The notes: generated by a model not told the origin, from the letters alone. A stretch of 64,000 nt of DNA from Pelagibius sp. Alg239-R121 (GCF_947331435.1 NZ_CAMZOF010000017.1:1-64000), one strand, 5' to 3'; positions 25,689 through 35,731 are shown, counted from the first letter of the stretch. Translations and numbers: made by a program.

Positions 25689-26324
25689 TTGGGTTTTCGC
25701 CGCCTTGCGGGCTTGGTTGTTACTTTCATATCGGTGTTTTTCCCGGGCGTTGCTTCAAGTGAAAACGAAATCTTCCGTGATTCGGTTGTGCAGGAAATCC
25801 GATCCTGGGCTTCGACTCCGGTCGTGTTCCTGGCACTGGGTGCGAGTAACGAGCGTTATGCCGACCTGAACCAAGCCGGGATCGACGCGTTAGATAAACA
25901 GTGGCTCACCGAGCGAGAAAAAAGTGATCAACCGCTGATCACTGCAGTGCTCTCAAGCCCACTCTCAAGCTATCTCACCATGATTCAATCACGATCACAT
26001 GGTCTCTATGCCGAGATAATCGTGATGGACGCAAAGGGTCTGAATGCTGGACAGAGCGCGGTCACATCTGACTTCTGGCAGGGCGATGAGGATAAGTGGC
26101 AGAAAACCTACCTCGTTGGTCCCGACGCCGTCTTCATTGATGAGATCCAACTAAATGAAAGACTGGGCACGGAAAACGTTCAGGTCACTCTGTCGATCGC
26201 TCAGAATGGCCAAGTTGTTGGGGCAATCACGGTTGAAATCAATGTCACTGAATTCCGCCGCCGCCGTGACACCGGAAAAGCTGAACTGCACCAGTTCTCG
26301 GGGAGAGAAAATGAAAATCGTTAA
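25689..26324 (+). CDS. Exported sensor-like protein (Cache-like), partner of chemoreceptor
   Basis: About 211 residues from the TTG at 25689, which has GAGGAG 10 bases upstream; the ATG at 25599 lies in rearranged DNA and adds 30 unrelated residues. A signal peptide ([21 protein letters not shown]) is followed by an extracytoplasmic domain. [14 protein letters not shown], then [16 protein letters not shown], then [19 protein letters not shown], is a pattern seen in Cache/PDC-type sensor proteins. The end overlaps the following chemoreceptor start by 14 bases. I infer that it is a periplasmic binding partner feeding that receptor. Confidence 0.7.
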   Translation: MGFRRLAGLVVTFISVFFPGVASSENEIFRDSVVQEIRSWASTPVVFLALGASNERYADLNQAGIDALDKQWLTEREKSDQPLITAVLSSPLSSYLTMIQSRSHGLYAEIIVMDAKGLNAGQSAVTSDFWQGDEDKWQKTYLVGPDAVFIDEIQLNERLGTENVQVTLSIAQNGQVVGAITVEINVTEFRRRRDTGKAELHQFSGRENENR

Positions 26325-27993
26325 CGACGCACGAATCTCCAACAAGCTGATCGCAGCCTTCACAGCACTCGTCTTTATCATCTTATGCCTCGCCGGCATT
26401 ACTTTCGTGGTTCTTGGTAAAGCGCAACAGAGTGTTGAACACACCAAACGCATCAACGAAATTTCGTTCGATATCAAAGAATTACGCCAGAAGATTTCCA
26501 GTCAACAGGCAGCAATACGGGGTCTGTTGTTAAGCGGTGACCGGGAATACATAACTGATTACGAAGTTGCCAAAACATCTTACACGACTCTGCTTGAGGC
26601 TTTGCAAGTACGTTTGAACATGGCGGAAGCCAGTGATCTCATGAATACCGCCAACGGTTTGATTTCGACCTGGCAAAACGAGATTGTCGCGCGGCAGATC
26701 AGTCTGATGCGCAATCCCTTAACCGTCGACGAAGCGCGGGTTCTCGAGGTGAATGGCCATGGCGAACGGATGTTGGTGAGAGCCAATGCAGATCTGACAA
26801 AGCTCAATGAGCTTGCTGTACAATTGACAGATCGCAACGTGCAGGCGATGGCTGATAAGCTTAACATTACACTTGGTGTTCTTTTGGTTGGTGCTACCAT
26901 TGCGACGCTCTTTTCGATTGTCGCCTGGTTTACCCTGTCGCGGACAATTGCAACCCCTATTAATGAAATGTCCATGTTTATGGACGAGATGGCGGAAGGG
27001 CATTACGATGAGTCGACGGCTAACCAGCAGCGACTTGACGAAATCGGTCAGATGGCCAAATCGGTAGAGTTCTTCCGGCAACGCCTGATCGAAAATCGTG
27101 AAATGGAGGCGCTGGCTGACCGACAGAACGAGGAAAAGGCGGTCCGAGCCAAACGGATCGAGAAAGTAACGAGCGAGTTCGACCATACCTCTACTCAACT
27201 GGTTTCCAGCGTGGCGGATGGGTCGGCCAAACTGAAAAACGTTGCGATTTCCATGTCTGAGATAGCTGAACGCACTGAGCAGATGAGCGCCGATGTTGCC
27301 ACTGCTGCGGAACAAGCCTCGTCGAACGTGGAGACGGTGGCTGGTGCGACGGACGAGATTAACTCGGCGCTTTCGGAAATTGCCGTGCAGGTTTCCCGAG
27401 CGACCTCCGTTGCCCAGTCAGCGGTGACAGCAGCGGGAGAGACAACACAAGTGATCAATGGTTTGCGCGCGCAATCCGACTCGATCGGCGACGTTATAAA
27501 GCTGATCAACGAGATCGCGGAGCAAACCAATCTCCTGGCACTCAACGCCTCCATCGAAGCCGCGCGTGCCGGCGAGGCGGGTAAGGGCTTTGCGGTTGTG
27601 GCCAGTGAGGTCAAGAGCTTAGCAACCCAGACCGCAAAGGCAACTGACGAGATTTCTACGCAAATCGAAAGCGTGCGCGGCGAGTCTGAAAATGCTGTGA
27701 TTGCCATTGGTCGTATCTCGAACGTCATTCAGCAAATGGATGAGATCACTTCGGCGATCGCCGCTGCAGTCACGGAGCAGTCGGCAGCGACGCAGGAGAT
27801 TGCCCGGAATGTTGCAGAAGCCGCCCGAGGTACGACGGATGTAACGGTGAACATTGTGGAAGTCAAAAGCGGTGCAGGTGAAACTGGTGGCGCTTCACGG
27901 GATGTCTTGGCTGCTTCAGACGAACTCTCAAAGCATGCCGAGTACATGAGTGAAACCGTTAAAGATTTCATTGCCGGTATCAAGGCAGCATAG
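26311..27993 (+). CDS. Methyl-accepting chemotaxis protein
   Basis: About 560 residues from [13 protein letters not shown], with GGGGAGAG upstream. TM1 (residues 14-34) is followed by an all-helical four-helix periplasmic sensor containing [21 protein letters not shown], typical of CHASE3/4HB-type domains. TM2 lies near residue 190. HAMP and the MA domain follow, with the conserved tip [33 protein letters not shown]. The start overlaps the upstream exported protein gene, pointing to one transcript and translational coupling. The in-frame extension back to 26155 is an artefact of that overlap. Confidence 0.93.
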   Translation: MKIVNDARISNKLIAAFTALVFIILCLAGITFVVLGKAQQSVEHTKRINEISFDIKELRQKISSQQAAIRGLLLSGDREYITDYEVAKTSYTTLLEALQVRLNMAEASDLMNTANGLISTWQNEIVARQISLMRNPLTVDEARVLEVNGHGERMLVRANADLTKLNELAVQLTDRNVQAMADKLNITLGVLLVGATIATLFSIVAWFTLSRTIATPINEMSMFMDEMAEGHYDESTANQQRLDEIGQMAKSVEFFRQRLIENREMEALADRQNEEKAVRAKRIEKVTSEFDHTSTQLVSSVADGSAKLKNVAISMSEIAERTEQMSADVATAAEQASSNVETVAGATDEINSALSEIAVQVSRATSVAQSAVTAAGETTQVINGLRAQSDSIGDVIKLINEIAEQTNLLALNASIEAARAGEAGKGFAVVASEVKSLATQTAKATDEISTQIESVRGESENAVIAIGRISNVIQQMDEITSAIAAAVTEQSAATQEIARNVAEAARGTTDVTVNIVEVKSGAGETGGASRDVLAASDELSKHAEYMSETVKDFIAGIKAA

Positions 27994-28039
27994 AATATCG
28001 CAATCGGCGCGACGTCACCGTTCATTGAGGAATTGAAGG

Positions 28040-28440
28040 ATGAACACCGATACTGGCGCTACCGAACTCATTCGCCACGCCCGGTTTATGCGAGGTGTAA
28101 TCATTTCCAGCTACGCTAATGTCGAACTTCTGTTAACAGACCTCAACGTGCGCTGACGGTCACTACCTGAATATGCCGAAATATACATGGCCCTCCCGTA
28201 CTCTCTGAGCTCAACGATAATTTGTACGAAATAACTGGTCTAAGCGAATGGACCTCTAAACGCATACGCTGAGGAGATGCTCTCACTCATAGTGCGTATT
28301 TGGGTCTACGAGGAGGCTCGACACGACATTGCACACGGCCAGATGATTGTTAGTGCCCGAGACTCTGTATTCGCACCGATAATATTTCGGGTGTGTCAAA
28401 ACGGGAAGAAGGGTGACCTTGAGAACTGTAAAGCGAATCT
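28040..28440 (+). pseudogene. Degenerate copy of the 180-residue protein at 43559
   Basis: Just after the chemoreceptor, GAGGAATTGAAGG-ATG and the following 400 bases align with the gene at 43559. MNTDTGATELIRHA matches MNINTGTNNLIRHA, LLTDLNVR then a stop matches LLTDLNMR, and NAYAEEM and RVYEDARH counterparts follow. Several stops and frameshifts make it a pseudogene. It shows that this gene was once part of a copy of the repeated module here. Confidence 0.75.
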
Positions 28441-29003
28441 ATCGAGAGCGGTTTCGGGCTCCACCTGCCGTCACGAGCACACGACTAAAGTAGAGTCAGT
28501 ATCGGTCAATGAGGGCTCGATCTGGGCCTTCGCTGCGAAGTCAACCAGATGTCGGCAACGCGGATCAAAAATGATACTGTTTCATTATACGTGTAGAGAC
28601 GAAGTGGCGTTAATTGAGTCCTAGATCCCTTAGCGCGCGCCATAGGAGCAAAGCTTTTTTGTCATCCGTAACAGCGGCGCAGCTAATCTGCGAACCATCA
28701 ATTCGACGAGTCCCTCCCCTTGACATTGCCTACTGCTGCGTTGGAGATATTTCTTACCGGGGCTTTATCCTGACGCTTGATAAATTAAGGGACCACATGG
28801 AAGCAAAGCTGTTGAATACGCCTTTTCCGAATAACAGAAGTTAAAATCTAGCCGAATTTGTTCCACCAAAACCGTGCGATTACATTTCTGATCTCAGGAT
28901 TCGTTGTTTAACTAGGGAAACGGGCTACGATTTGTCATCCGGGAAAGCCAAATGGCTACCACGCTCTCCGGCTCAATCAATGTTCTTCTGACAATGCCAA
29001 ATG
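28441..29003. other. Non-coding stretch
   Basis: About 560 bases before the LysR gene end. A 76-residue plus-strand frame at 28614-28844 has no ribosome site or recognisable domain. I see no IS motif. Confidence 0.4.
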
Positions 29004-29942
29004 CTAGTTTTTCGCCTCCAGAAACGAACCTTTTCTAGCCTCGCCGTAACATGAAAAGAGATCTGATAGGAATGCCTCTACTAGATTAATCAGCTGGTTG
29101 TTAACACGGACCACGACTTCAAACTGAGAATCATAGGAAAATATCTGCGGTAGGAGGGGCCGAATTTGGCCGTTCCGCACCCACTTTTGGGCCCACCCGG
29201 TGGGTAAATGGGCAATAAATCTGCCAGTTTTGATCAATAACAACAAAGCTTCCATGGTGTCGGCTTTGGCTTCTACTGCTGTGGGTTGAAAGTTGCCAGT
29301 CTTTAGTGAACCGCCGTAATAGGCGCGCTGAGCGTATGGCTGGTCTTGGATTATTTCTCGCGTGAGAGCTTCGTCGGATAAAGAGAAAAGTGGATGATGG
29401 CAGCCGCAGTAGAGCGTTTGCTGCTCAGTAAAGAGTGGCAGATACTTCATTCCCGGGACATGGTTTGGAAAGGTGCTAATTCCGATATGAATACGCTCGT
29501 CTAGGACGCCCTCTGCAATGTCGAGCGGATTACAGGTGTTAAGGCTATAGACCACATCGGTGCTACGCTGGCAGAAGCGAACTATTGCTTGCTCCAGTAA
29601 GAAATCAGGGTTGTCGACCAAGGCATCGTCGAAGGCAATCCTCAACTCGCCTGAAAGGACGCCGCAACGTGCATTGGTCAATGCGGTGAATTTGTCGATG
29701 GCTTTGAAAAGCGTTTTGGCTGCTTCGTAAATGACCAGCCCGTCGTCTGTCATAGAAAAGCCAGTCCGACCACGTAGACACAAACGTCTACCCAAGCGGG
29801 TCTCCAGATCGCCGATCTGAGTGCTAATGGTGGACTGCGCTACATTTAGAGTGATCTGTGCTGCGGAAAAGCCACCACTTTCAACAACTGACACGAACAC
29901 ACGTAAAAGATGGATGTCAGGATTACGCAGGGTATGAAGCAC
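29004..29942 (-). CDS. LysR-family transcriptional regulator
   Basis: 312 residues from a GTG start. The N-terminal winged HTH is LLRVFVSVVESGGFSAAQITLNVAQSTISTQIGDLETRLGRRLCLR, followed by a LysR substrate-binding domain. It is divergent from a class-V aminotransferase gene with about 270 bases between them. By the usual LysR arrangement it probably controls that gene and the exporter gene behind it in response to an amino-acid-like ligand (inference). The length is normal. Confidence 0.92.
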   Translation of the reverse strand: MLHTLRNPDIHLLRVFVSVVESGGFSAAQITLNVAQSTISTQIGDLETRLGRRLCLRGRTGFSMTDDGLVIYEAAKTLFKAIDKFTALTNARCGVLSGELRIAFDDALVDNPDFLLEQAIVRFCQRSTDVVYSLNTCNPLDIAEGVLDERIHIGISTFPNHVPGMKYLPLFTEQQTLYCGCHHPLFSLSDEALTREIIQDQPYAQRAYYGGSLKTGNFQPTAVEAKADTMEALLLLIKTGRFIAHLPTGWAQKWVRNGQIRPLLPQIFSYDSQFEVVVRVNNQLINLVEAFLSDLFSCYGEARKGSFLEAKN

Positions 29943-30213
29943 GGACTGATCTCATATACATCGAAGGCTATAGTAATGAATATAAAGAAAATCATATTTT
30001 ATGGCGAAAAAAATTAGTCACTCTCTGATCGTCAGCTGCTACGAGCATTAACGGAACTCTTGAGATAGTGGGTCTCGGTGTTAATGGCTCCAGTTGTCCT
30101 GCAGCGCTGCCATTTATGGAGGACTCCGTGCGCCAGCTCCGCCTCTAATCCGATAACTTGTCCTAGCTGTACGATGCTGAACATTCGCACCAAAAAAACA
30201 CAGAAAAAAGAAG
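29943..30213. promoter_or_regulatory. Divergent promoter region LysR / aminotransferase
   Basis: 271 bases of A/T-rich DNA between two divergent starts. I could not pick out a single T-N11-A site with confidence. Confidence 0.4.
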
Positions 30214-31362
30214 ATGATTTTCGCACTATCGGATCGCGCCCACTATAACAGCCTTGAACAGAGTATATACTTGAATCAGGCGTCTCTCGGTTTGGTCGGA
30301 GAGCCCGCCGTTTCTGCAATGCACGCTTTTCTCGACGAAATAGGCCGTCATGGGAACATGAACCTGACGGATGCCGAAGAAGTAGCTCTCTTCAATCCTC
30401 TGCGCGAGCGGGCGGCGAAATTGATGAATTGTCCTGCCGACCAATTAGCCATTGTCGGCAGCGCCGGAGAGATGCTCAGCCAACTGCCCTATCTATTCGA
30501 TCCGCCTGCGGGCAGCAGGATTGTTGCGGTCTCTTCGGATTTCCCCGCGATTACCCGCCCTTGGCTTGCCTTCGCGGAACGCCAGAGCATCGAGGTTTTG
30601 TTTGTTGACGAAACCCCCGATGAAGACCTGACTGATACGGTGATTCGAGAGATCGACGAGCGTACGTCAGTTGTTGTGATCAGCTATGCTCAGTTTTCGA
30701 CCGGAAGTCTTATCGACTGCCGTCGTCTGCGCGCAGCCACGCGTAAGGCAGGCGTACGTTTTGTTCTGGATGTTACACAGGCGGCGGGTGCCGTGCCGAT
30801 CGATGCGGCGGGCTGGCAACCGGACGTCATGGTGTGCAGTGGCTATAAGTGGCTTGGTGGCCACGGTGGTGTTGGTCTGGCTATCATGTCGCCAGAATTT
30901 CTTGAACGATCCCCACCCGCGCCGGGTTGGATGGGAGCCCCGGATCCCTTTGACATGCAGGCCACCCGCTTGCCCCTGGCCAAGGATGCCCGCCGCTATA
31001 CCCAATCCACCATGTCGTATTTGTCCATAGTGGGTCTGGGCGTGGCGATCGGCGAATTGCTGGCTTTGGATCCTGCAAGGATCAAATCCCATGCCGACGC
31101 GTTGGCCGGAGTGTTCGTGGCCGGACTTGAGAGGTCAGGCTGGGTGCCTTACCGTTCCTTGACCGACTGGGCCGCATCGTCGCACATAATTACCCTCAGC
31201 CATCCCGGAGTCGGAGTCGATGCCACACTTCAGGCGCTTCTCGATGCCAATGTCATCTGCTCGATACGTAACGGACGGGTGCGCGTGTCGCTGGCCCACT
31301 ACAACAACGAGGCCGATATCCACAGCATCGTTGGCGCCTTGAAGAAGGCAGCGGCAGCTTGA
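30214..31362 (+). CDS. Class-V PLP-dependent aminotransferase (cysteine desulfurase-like fold)
   Basis: 382 residues. PLP features: VLDVTQAAGAVPIDAAGW (cofactor-binding Asp and Gln) and VCSGYKWLGGHGGVGLA with the Schiff-base Lys near residue 214. An N-terminal IYLNQASLGL resembles the YLN(N/H)A start of the SufS/CsdA/kynureninase superfamily. No conserved catalytic Cys loop is evident, so a desulfurase role is doubtful; a lyase, isopenicillin-N-epimerase-like or transaminase role is possible. The next gene is a small DMT-type transporter, suggesting that the product or substrate is moved across the membrane. Confidence 0.87.
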   Translation: MIFALSDRAHYNSLEQSIYLNQASLGLVGEPAVSAMHAFLDEIGRHGNMNLTDAEEVALFNPLRERAAKLMNCPADQLAIVGSAGEMLSQLPYLFDPPAGSRIVAVSSDFPAITRPWLAFAERQSIEVLFVDETPDEDLTDTVIREIDERTSVVVISYAQFSTGSLIDCRRLRAATRKAGVRFVLDVTQAAGAVPIDAAGWQPDVMVCSGYKWLGGHGGVGLAIMSPEFLERSPPAPGWMGAPDPFDMQATRLPLAKDARRYTQSTMSYLSIVGLGVAIGELLALDPARIKSHADALAGVFVAGLERSGWVPYRSLTDWAASSHIITLSHPGVGVDATLQALLDANVICSIRNGRVRVSLAHYNNEADIHSIVGALKKAAAA

Positions 31363-31424
31363 TGGCGCTGTCTCATCTCGGACAGCCTTGCGGCCCAAGG
31401 GACTTCAACCAAGAAGGATTGACC

Positions 31425-31904
31425 ATGTCAGCCATGATTCTGCTTGCTATGGTGACCGTGCTTTATGCTGGCTACAACCTGTTCGTAAAGCTATCGGGCG
31501 AACAGGTGCCGGCCGAAGCCTCGACCACAATAGTGGCAACGATCTGCATTCAGATCACAGCGCTGATGACGTCGTTTCTGTTCGCTGGTTATCTCTTGAT
31601 GCGAGGCGAACAAACTTTCGTACTTACTTCCGGGTCATATGTTTGGGCCGCGATAGCCGGGCTTTGCATCGGTGGCGCGGAAATCGGTTATCTTTACCTA
31701 TTCGGTGGGATTGGCTTATCCAAGCCGATGGCTGCCAGCATCGCCATCCCGACCATCGTCAGCGGAACGATCCTGATCTCGCTGGTCTTTTCCTATCTTG
31801 TTTTGAAAGAAGCAATTTCTCTGTTTCAGATCTTTGGTGGCGTTCTGATTGTTGCGGGCATCGTGTTGCTTTTCATCAAGGGTCGAGGAACCGTGCCTCA
31901 CTGA
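31425..31904 (+). CDS. Small DMT/EamA-type membrane transporter
   Basis: About 159 residues from the ATG at 31425 (AGAAGGATT upstream). Five hydrophobic segments are visible, the last two forming one EamA-like repeat (AASIAIPTIVSGTILISLVF, then LKEAISLFQIFGGVLIVAGIVLLFI). That is half the usual 10-TM DMT size, so it may work as a dimer like the short SMR-type proteins. It lies 62 bases behind the aminotransferase and is probably cotranscribed. An amino-acid-like or amine substrate is inferred from the context. Confidence 0.82.
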   Translation: MSAMILLAMVTVLYAGYNLFVKLSGEQVPAEASTTIVATICIQITALMTSFLFAGYLLMRGEQTFVLTSGSYVWAAIAGLCIGGAEIGYLYLFGGIGLSKPMAASIAIPTIVSGTILISLVFSYLVLKEAISLFQIFGGVLIVAGIVLLFIKGRGTVPH

Positions 31905-32138
31905 CAGCTGAGAGGCGAGAGACCATTCAAGTGTAGCATTATCGTACCCATACCCAAATCAGTGTCACCGCCCTGAAGCACAATCCCGCAGTGATTAAAT
32001 CGCGTGCAGACGAGGCCTGTCGCTTTTTGACTGTCACCAATGGGAACGCTTGGAGTGCGGGTTCCATGCTTTGCACAAAGATTTCCGCCGAAATCAGCCG
32101 ATACCCTGATCGTGACAAGACTCCTCACATGTGTTTTT
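31905..32138. other. Intergenic region before element B
   Basis: No gene. Unlike copies C and D, the roughly 90-base conserved leader before the triple TAAAC element is not clearly present here. Confidence 0.35.
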
Positions 32139-32187
32139 ACGGTTTGTAAATGAAATTATGTTTAAACATATTTTGAATAGTATAAAC
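32139..32187 (+). promoter_or_regulatory. Triple TAAAC element, copy B
   Basis: ACGGTTTGTAAAT, then GTTTAAACATAT, then GTATAAACATTTT. The half-sites are at offsets 9, 25 and 45 (one base longer than the other copies in the first gap). It stands 122 bases upstream of the PAS gene start. The DUF1127 gene present in copy D is missing: the leader jumps from a GGACAGGTGACCCG motif directly to the PAS ribosome-site region. Confidence 0.7.
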
Positions 32188-32308
32188 ATTTTCGATGCAC
32201 GAACTCTCGAAAGTCGCCGGAAAGTCGAAACCGACGAAGCCCTAGGTAACTGTGACTTGCCAGAGTTAGACGGACAGGTGACCCGAAATCGTAAAAGCGA
32301 AAAGAACC

Positions 32309-32806
32309 ATGAACCCAATAGAATTGTCCCAATTATGTTGCAGTCACCCTGTTGCTATTTTTGCGAAACACTTCAGTGAGCTAGATCGGACAGTTTGCCC
32401 TTTGGCTCCACTTTGGTCGGACTTTGATCCCATGCAGGTAGCCGGACTCCTTCAATGGATGATGGTCATAGGGCGGCAAGATATAACCCTGGAAGGACAT
32501 GTCATTCGGATCATGGGGGAGGGAGTAAAACAAGTATTTTCGATAAACCTGACCAATATGAATCTGGGGGTCATCTTCGACCAAGAAACGATCGCAATCC
32601 GTTGGAAAAATGTAATCGACGTCGCTGAAACGCGGAAACCGTCATTTCATACAAGCTGCGTGCCGGTCGAATCTCGAAGCTTTATTCAGCTTTATCGCGG
32701 TTGCTTCCCTTTCTGCGACGAAAATCGCGATATCACCCGCCTCATCGTTGTCGTTGCACCTGTCGATTCTCGCGGATTACACCTCTATGAATATCCAACT
32801 CAGTAA
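32309..32806 (+). CDS. PAS-domain protein (module copy B)
   Basis: 165 residues, nearly identical to the protein at 60998. The N-terminal helix (MNPIELSQLCCSHPVAIFAKHFSELDR) is followed by a PAS-like core. LWSDFDPMQVAGLLQWMMVIGRQ, then HVIRIMGEGVKQVFSINLTNMNLG, resembles the alphaproteobacterial PAS_5 layout (xxWxDFDPxxxxxLLPWMM...YRLxGTxxxxxFGxxLTG). The end RLIVVVAPVDSRGLHLYEYP is the last PAS strand. No output domain is present, so it may sense or signal by protein contact. Duplicated modules, a shared promoter element and close sequence conservation show that it is under selection. Confidence 0.72.
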   Translation: MNPIELSQLCCSHPVAIFAKHFSELDRTVCPLAPLWSDFDPMQVAGLLQWMMVIGRQDITLEGHVIRIMGEGVKQVFSINLTNMNLGVIFDQETIAIRWKNVIDVAETRKPSFHTSCVPVESRSFIQLYRGCFPFCDENRDITRLIVVVAPVDSRGLHLYEYPTQ

Positions 32807-32842
32807 ATTGCAGAACAAAGAAGGCCGATTGGACCGCCCCAG

Positions 32843-32974
32843 TTCTTGGCCCAGTAGACGGCGAGGTCGTATGTTTTGCCTGCTTGATATCCGGAACTGC
32901 CGCATACATATCGCATTCACTCCATTGTCTGAGCGTCGACATTTGAATCGCAATCGACGCCCAGTGAAGAGTTG
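32843..32974 (+). CDS. Small ORF of the module (copy B)
   Basis: A TTG-initiated small frame (LDRPSSWPSRRRGRMFCLLDIRN, then PLSERRHL). It corresponds to the 49-residue ATG frame at 43398 and, in its first 15 residues, to the frame at 61518. The order PAS gene - small ORF is the same in all copies. It could be a real small basic protein or a conserved untranslated segment. The start codon and end are uncertain. Confidence 0.35.
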
Positions 32975-33051
32975 ATTGTGGTAACGGCAATAGCAGCACC
33001 GGACTCGAAAACACCCGCACCATTCCTTCACAATGGAGGCAGCGTTCAGTT

Positions 33052-33561
33052 ATGAAAATTCATCTCGAATTGTCTCGAGAAATTTGGCCACAGATAAAAT
33101 CTTTATGGGCAAAACAATGCAGCGACAGGGAAGAGGGCTCCACCTCCTGTCGCACCTTGCTAATGCATCGGATCGAAGAAATCGCGGGTTGTCTGTCAAG
33201 CGACCAAAAATCGGCGCACGCCATACTTGACGGCATAGACAACTATGATGCCGTTTTTGTCAGAATGCTCATAAATACACACGACAAGGATGCCTGCTAT
33301 ACGAGTATCAACAACATCGTTTTGTCGCCGCGCCTGCTGAACGGTGAGACGCCTGAACAGGATCTCGTCGAAGTCGTTCAGTCGGTCATCACGACCGGCG
33401 TTTTTCTTGCTTTGAACGAAAAGACCTGCCGGATCGTTCGAATCAGCATAAACAATGTGGATCTGTTGGTTGTGTTCGAGAAAATTGTGCGGACGCTCCG
33501 TCAGTCGCAAGCTTACCGGCATGTAGAATTCGATCGTTCCTGTGTCACCATCGTCTTGTGA
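33052..33561 (+). CDS. Hypothetical protein between PAS and GNAT genes
   Basis: 169 residues, start ATG at 33052. I recognise no domain. It is predicted soluble, with mixed helix and strand (EEIAGCLSSDQKSAHAILDGIDNYDAVFVRMLI, then VDLLVVFEKIVRTLRQS). It occupies the place taken by the 180-residue gene in copy C and by nothing in copy D, so it is the variable cargo of the module. No close relative is present in the window. Confidence 0.6.
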   Translation: MKIHLELSREIWPQIKSLWAKQCSDREEGSTSCRTLLMHRIEEIAGCLSSDQKSAHAILDGIDNYDAVFVRMLINTHDKDACYTSINNIVLSPRLLNGETPEQDLVEVVQSVITTGVFLALNEKTCRIVRISINNVDLLVVFEKIVRTLRQSQAYRHVEFDRSCVTIVL

Positions 33562-33763
33562 TGGAAAGCAAGATAAGTATGCTGTCCCTTTGCCAACGTA
33601 AATTCTTGCAGCGTCAGCCCGTAGCGAGCTTTGCCACATCTTCATACGATGAATACGCATGCCTCAAGCAAACAAGCTCATGTCACTTTGGCCAGGCTGA
33701 AACTTTGCAATGAAAAACGAAATTATAGGCGTTTATCCTCAAACACACCGCGAGTGAACGTAG

Positions 33764-34270
33764 ATGACAGCAAAAATTTTTATTAAGCCTATTAAAACTG
33801 AAAACATCGAAAGTTTTCATCAGGCACTCGATAGAGTTGCGCGTGAAAGAAAGTACCTGAATTACTTTCAATCACCCCCGCTAGAGGAGGTCAGAGAATT
33901 TGTATTCAGCAATAATAAGCAGGGCAGTCCGCACCTGATTGCGTCATTTGAAGGTGAGGTTGTGGGTTGGTGTGATATCCGACGACACCATTTTCAATCT
34001 CACGCGCATCGCGGAACGCTTGGTATTGGAATCATCCCAGAGTTTCGCGGTAACGGTTTAGGTGCGAGACTTATTCAGTTGGCGATCGAATGCGCGACGG
34101 AGGTCGGCTTTTCCCGCATCGAACTTGATGTCCGCGCAGACAATTTTCGAGCAATTGCACTATCCGAGAAAGCTGGATTCGTCAAAGAAGGTGTTCTGCG
34201 CAACGCCGTGTTAGTCGACGAAGAGTTTTTTGACGTCGTTGCAATGGCTCTTGTCCACCAAAGTGAATGA
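33764..34270 (+). CDS. GNAT N-acetyltransferase (module copy B)
   Basis: 168 residues, about 90% identical to the protein at 61628. The GNAT fold is clear: GEVVGWCDI (beta-4), GTLGIGIIPEFRGNGLGARLI (the acetyl-CoA pyrophosphate loop, RGNGLG), ELDVRADNFRAIALSEKAGFVKEGV (the RimJ/L-like C-terminal motif). It probably acetylates a protein N-terminus or small amine. The non-coding DNA before its start is also conserved with copy D, so the intergenic DNA moved with it. Expression is probably from the module promoter. Confidence 0.88.
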   Translation: MTAKIFIKPIKTENIESFHQALDRVARERKYLNYFQSPPLEEVREFVFSNNKQGSPHLIASFEGEVVGWCDIRRHHFQSHAHRGTLGIGIIPEFRGNGLGARLIQLAIECATEVGFSRIELDVRADNFRAIALSEKAGFVKEGVLRNAVLVDEEFFDVVAMALVHQSE

Positions 34271-34309
34271 ACACAGGTGCACGACGCTTCTCGCACAACA
34301 GGCAAAACG

Positions 34310-35116
34310 CAACCAGATCGTTCATCAAGAGTTAGACGTCATCGGCGTCCAAATGGAGGAACCGCAAAAACATGATGCAGCCATCAAAACCGTTCGCAAA
34401 ACAATTGATATCCGCAGTGCGATCATCAGTAATCAACTTGAACGTATCGGTCCCACCTTGGTGAGCGCGGGTGGTAACCATCTCGTCAGCGAGATCTGGT
34501 CAGATACCCGACAGAAAGTTGCGCACGGTATTGCCTATAGCTGCGAGCAGCTTCTTCTTCTTGAAGGAACCGTTCAGACCATCTTGTCAAACTATGTACT
34601 GACGGTGCTCGACGCCCTTGGTATTGACGAAGAGGCAGCGCATCACGAGGTGATCATCACGACTGATGGCACGAAATTAATTGAGGTTGGGTGTCGGACG
34701 CAGGGCAGCATCGACCCAAATATTATCGAAGCAGCCATCGGCTATAGTCATGTAAGCCTCTCGATCGACGCAGTTTGCGCGCCGGAAAGGTTCAGTGGAC
34801 CAATCCAGTTTAAGGAAGACTTTTCGTTGGTCAGGCGTGTTTCTTTGGTCTCAAACTAGCAGGGCAGGGTGGTCGGACCAAAAACATCGAGAATGCTCGT
34901 CAACTGAAGAGCTTTGCGAAGGTGCAATCGCTGTGCGATGTCGGTGAAAGCGTCGAGGTTACCGTGGATATTTCTACAGCGCCTGGTGTTTTCTACCTTG
35001 TCCACCCTTGCTCCGAACAGCTTGAAACTGATTACCAAACCATCCGCGTGATTGAAGCAGCCAACGGCTTTTTCATTTTGGAACGCACATTAGAAACGGA
35101 AAAGGCATACTCATGA
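34310..35116 (+). pseudogene. ATP-grasp family protein, truncated and broken
   Basis: After the GNAT gene the frame reads VSAGGNHLVSEIWSDTRQKV, then YVLTVLDALGIDEEAAHHEVIIT, then KLIEVGCRTQGSIDPNI, which matches the catalytic C-terminal half of ATP-grasp ligases of the carnosine synthase/BL00235 type. It stops at 34859. The natural end continues in another frame to 35116 (VTVDISTAPGVFYLVHPC, then LETDYQTIRVIE). The N-terminal half with the first ATP-binding motif is missing. It is a dead gene. Confidence 0.65.
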
Positions 35117-35731
35117 TAATGCCGCCGCTTCCATCAAGTTTGAACCAGTTGAACGAAATTCTCAGACGGTATAAAACGACCAAAGAGGGTGTTCAGAATA
35201 TCGTTAAACTTGCAAAACTTAGAACTATCGACCGAATCCTCAACATACCGTGTAGGTTCGGGAGGGTCGCGCTGGCAGCGAGGGCGACAATACCAACCAT
35301 CCAAAATTTGAAAGTCATATCCTGGTCGTTACCGTTGTGTTGGCCGCCGGGGTTTAATGCAGCTTCAGCTTGCAGCCAATCGTAGCAGCGCCACACTGCA
35401 TGGTATGCGGCGTTACCGAGATAATCATGGGGTCGAGCAACAGGTCAAGAATCCGACGGCGGAGTTGTGACGTTGAGAATCCGATGCTGCATCGACCAGT
35501 GAAAAGAATGCAGATCAAGCTGCAGTAGTCACAGTTTGCCTAATGCTCGTGACCTCTGCTTAAAACTGTCACAATGTCATTCGGGAGGTCAGGTGAAGTT
35601 GGAAGCTGAAGTTATTGCAGAAGTCGGCATGAGTTAAGAGAAAGCTTCTAGCAGAGTCGATTACAGTAAACGTCTCTATCGTGCTTCGTCTCACGTCAGT
35701 TGATGCTCCCCTCAAGCCCACAGCACCGCGA
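35117..35731. other. Non-coding stretch before the hybrid kinase genes
   Basis: About 600 bases containing no frame I can support. The 90-residue frame at 35113 lacks recognisable content beyond its start. Confidence 0.4.

Noticed and set aside
35113-35385. A 90-residue plus-strand frame after the ATP-grasp remnant
   Set aside because: The composition is plausible only for the first 30 residues. No domain, and the second half looks like random DNA.
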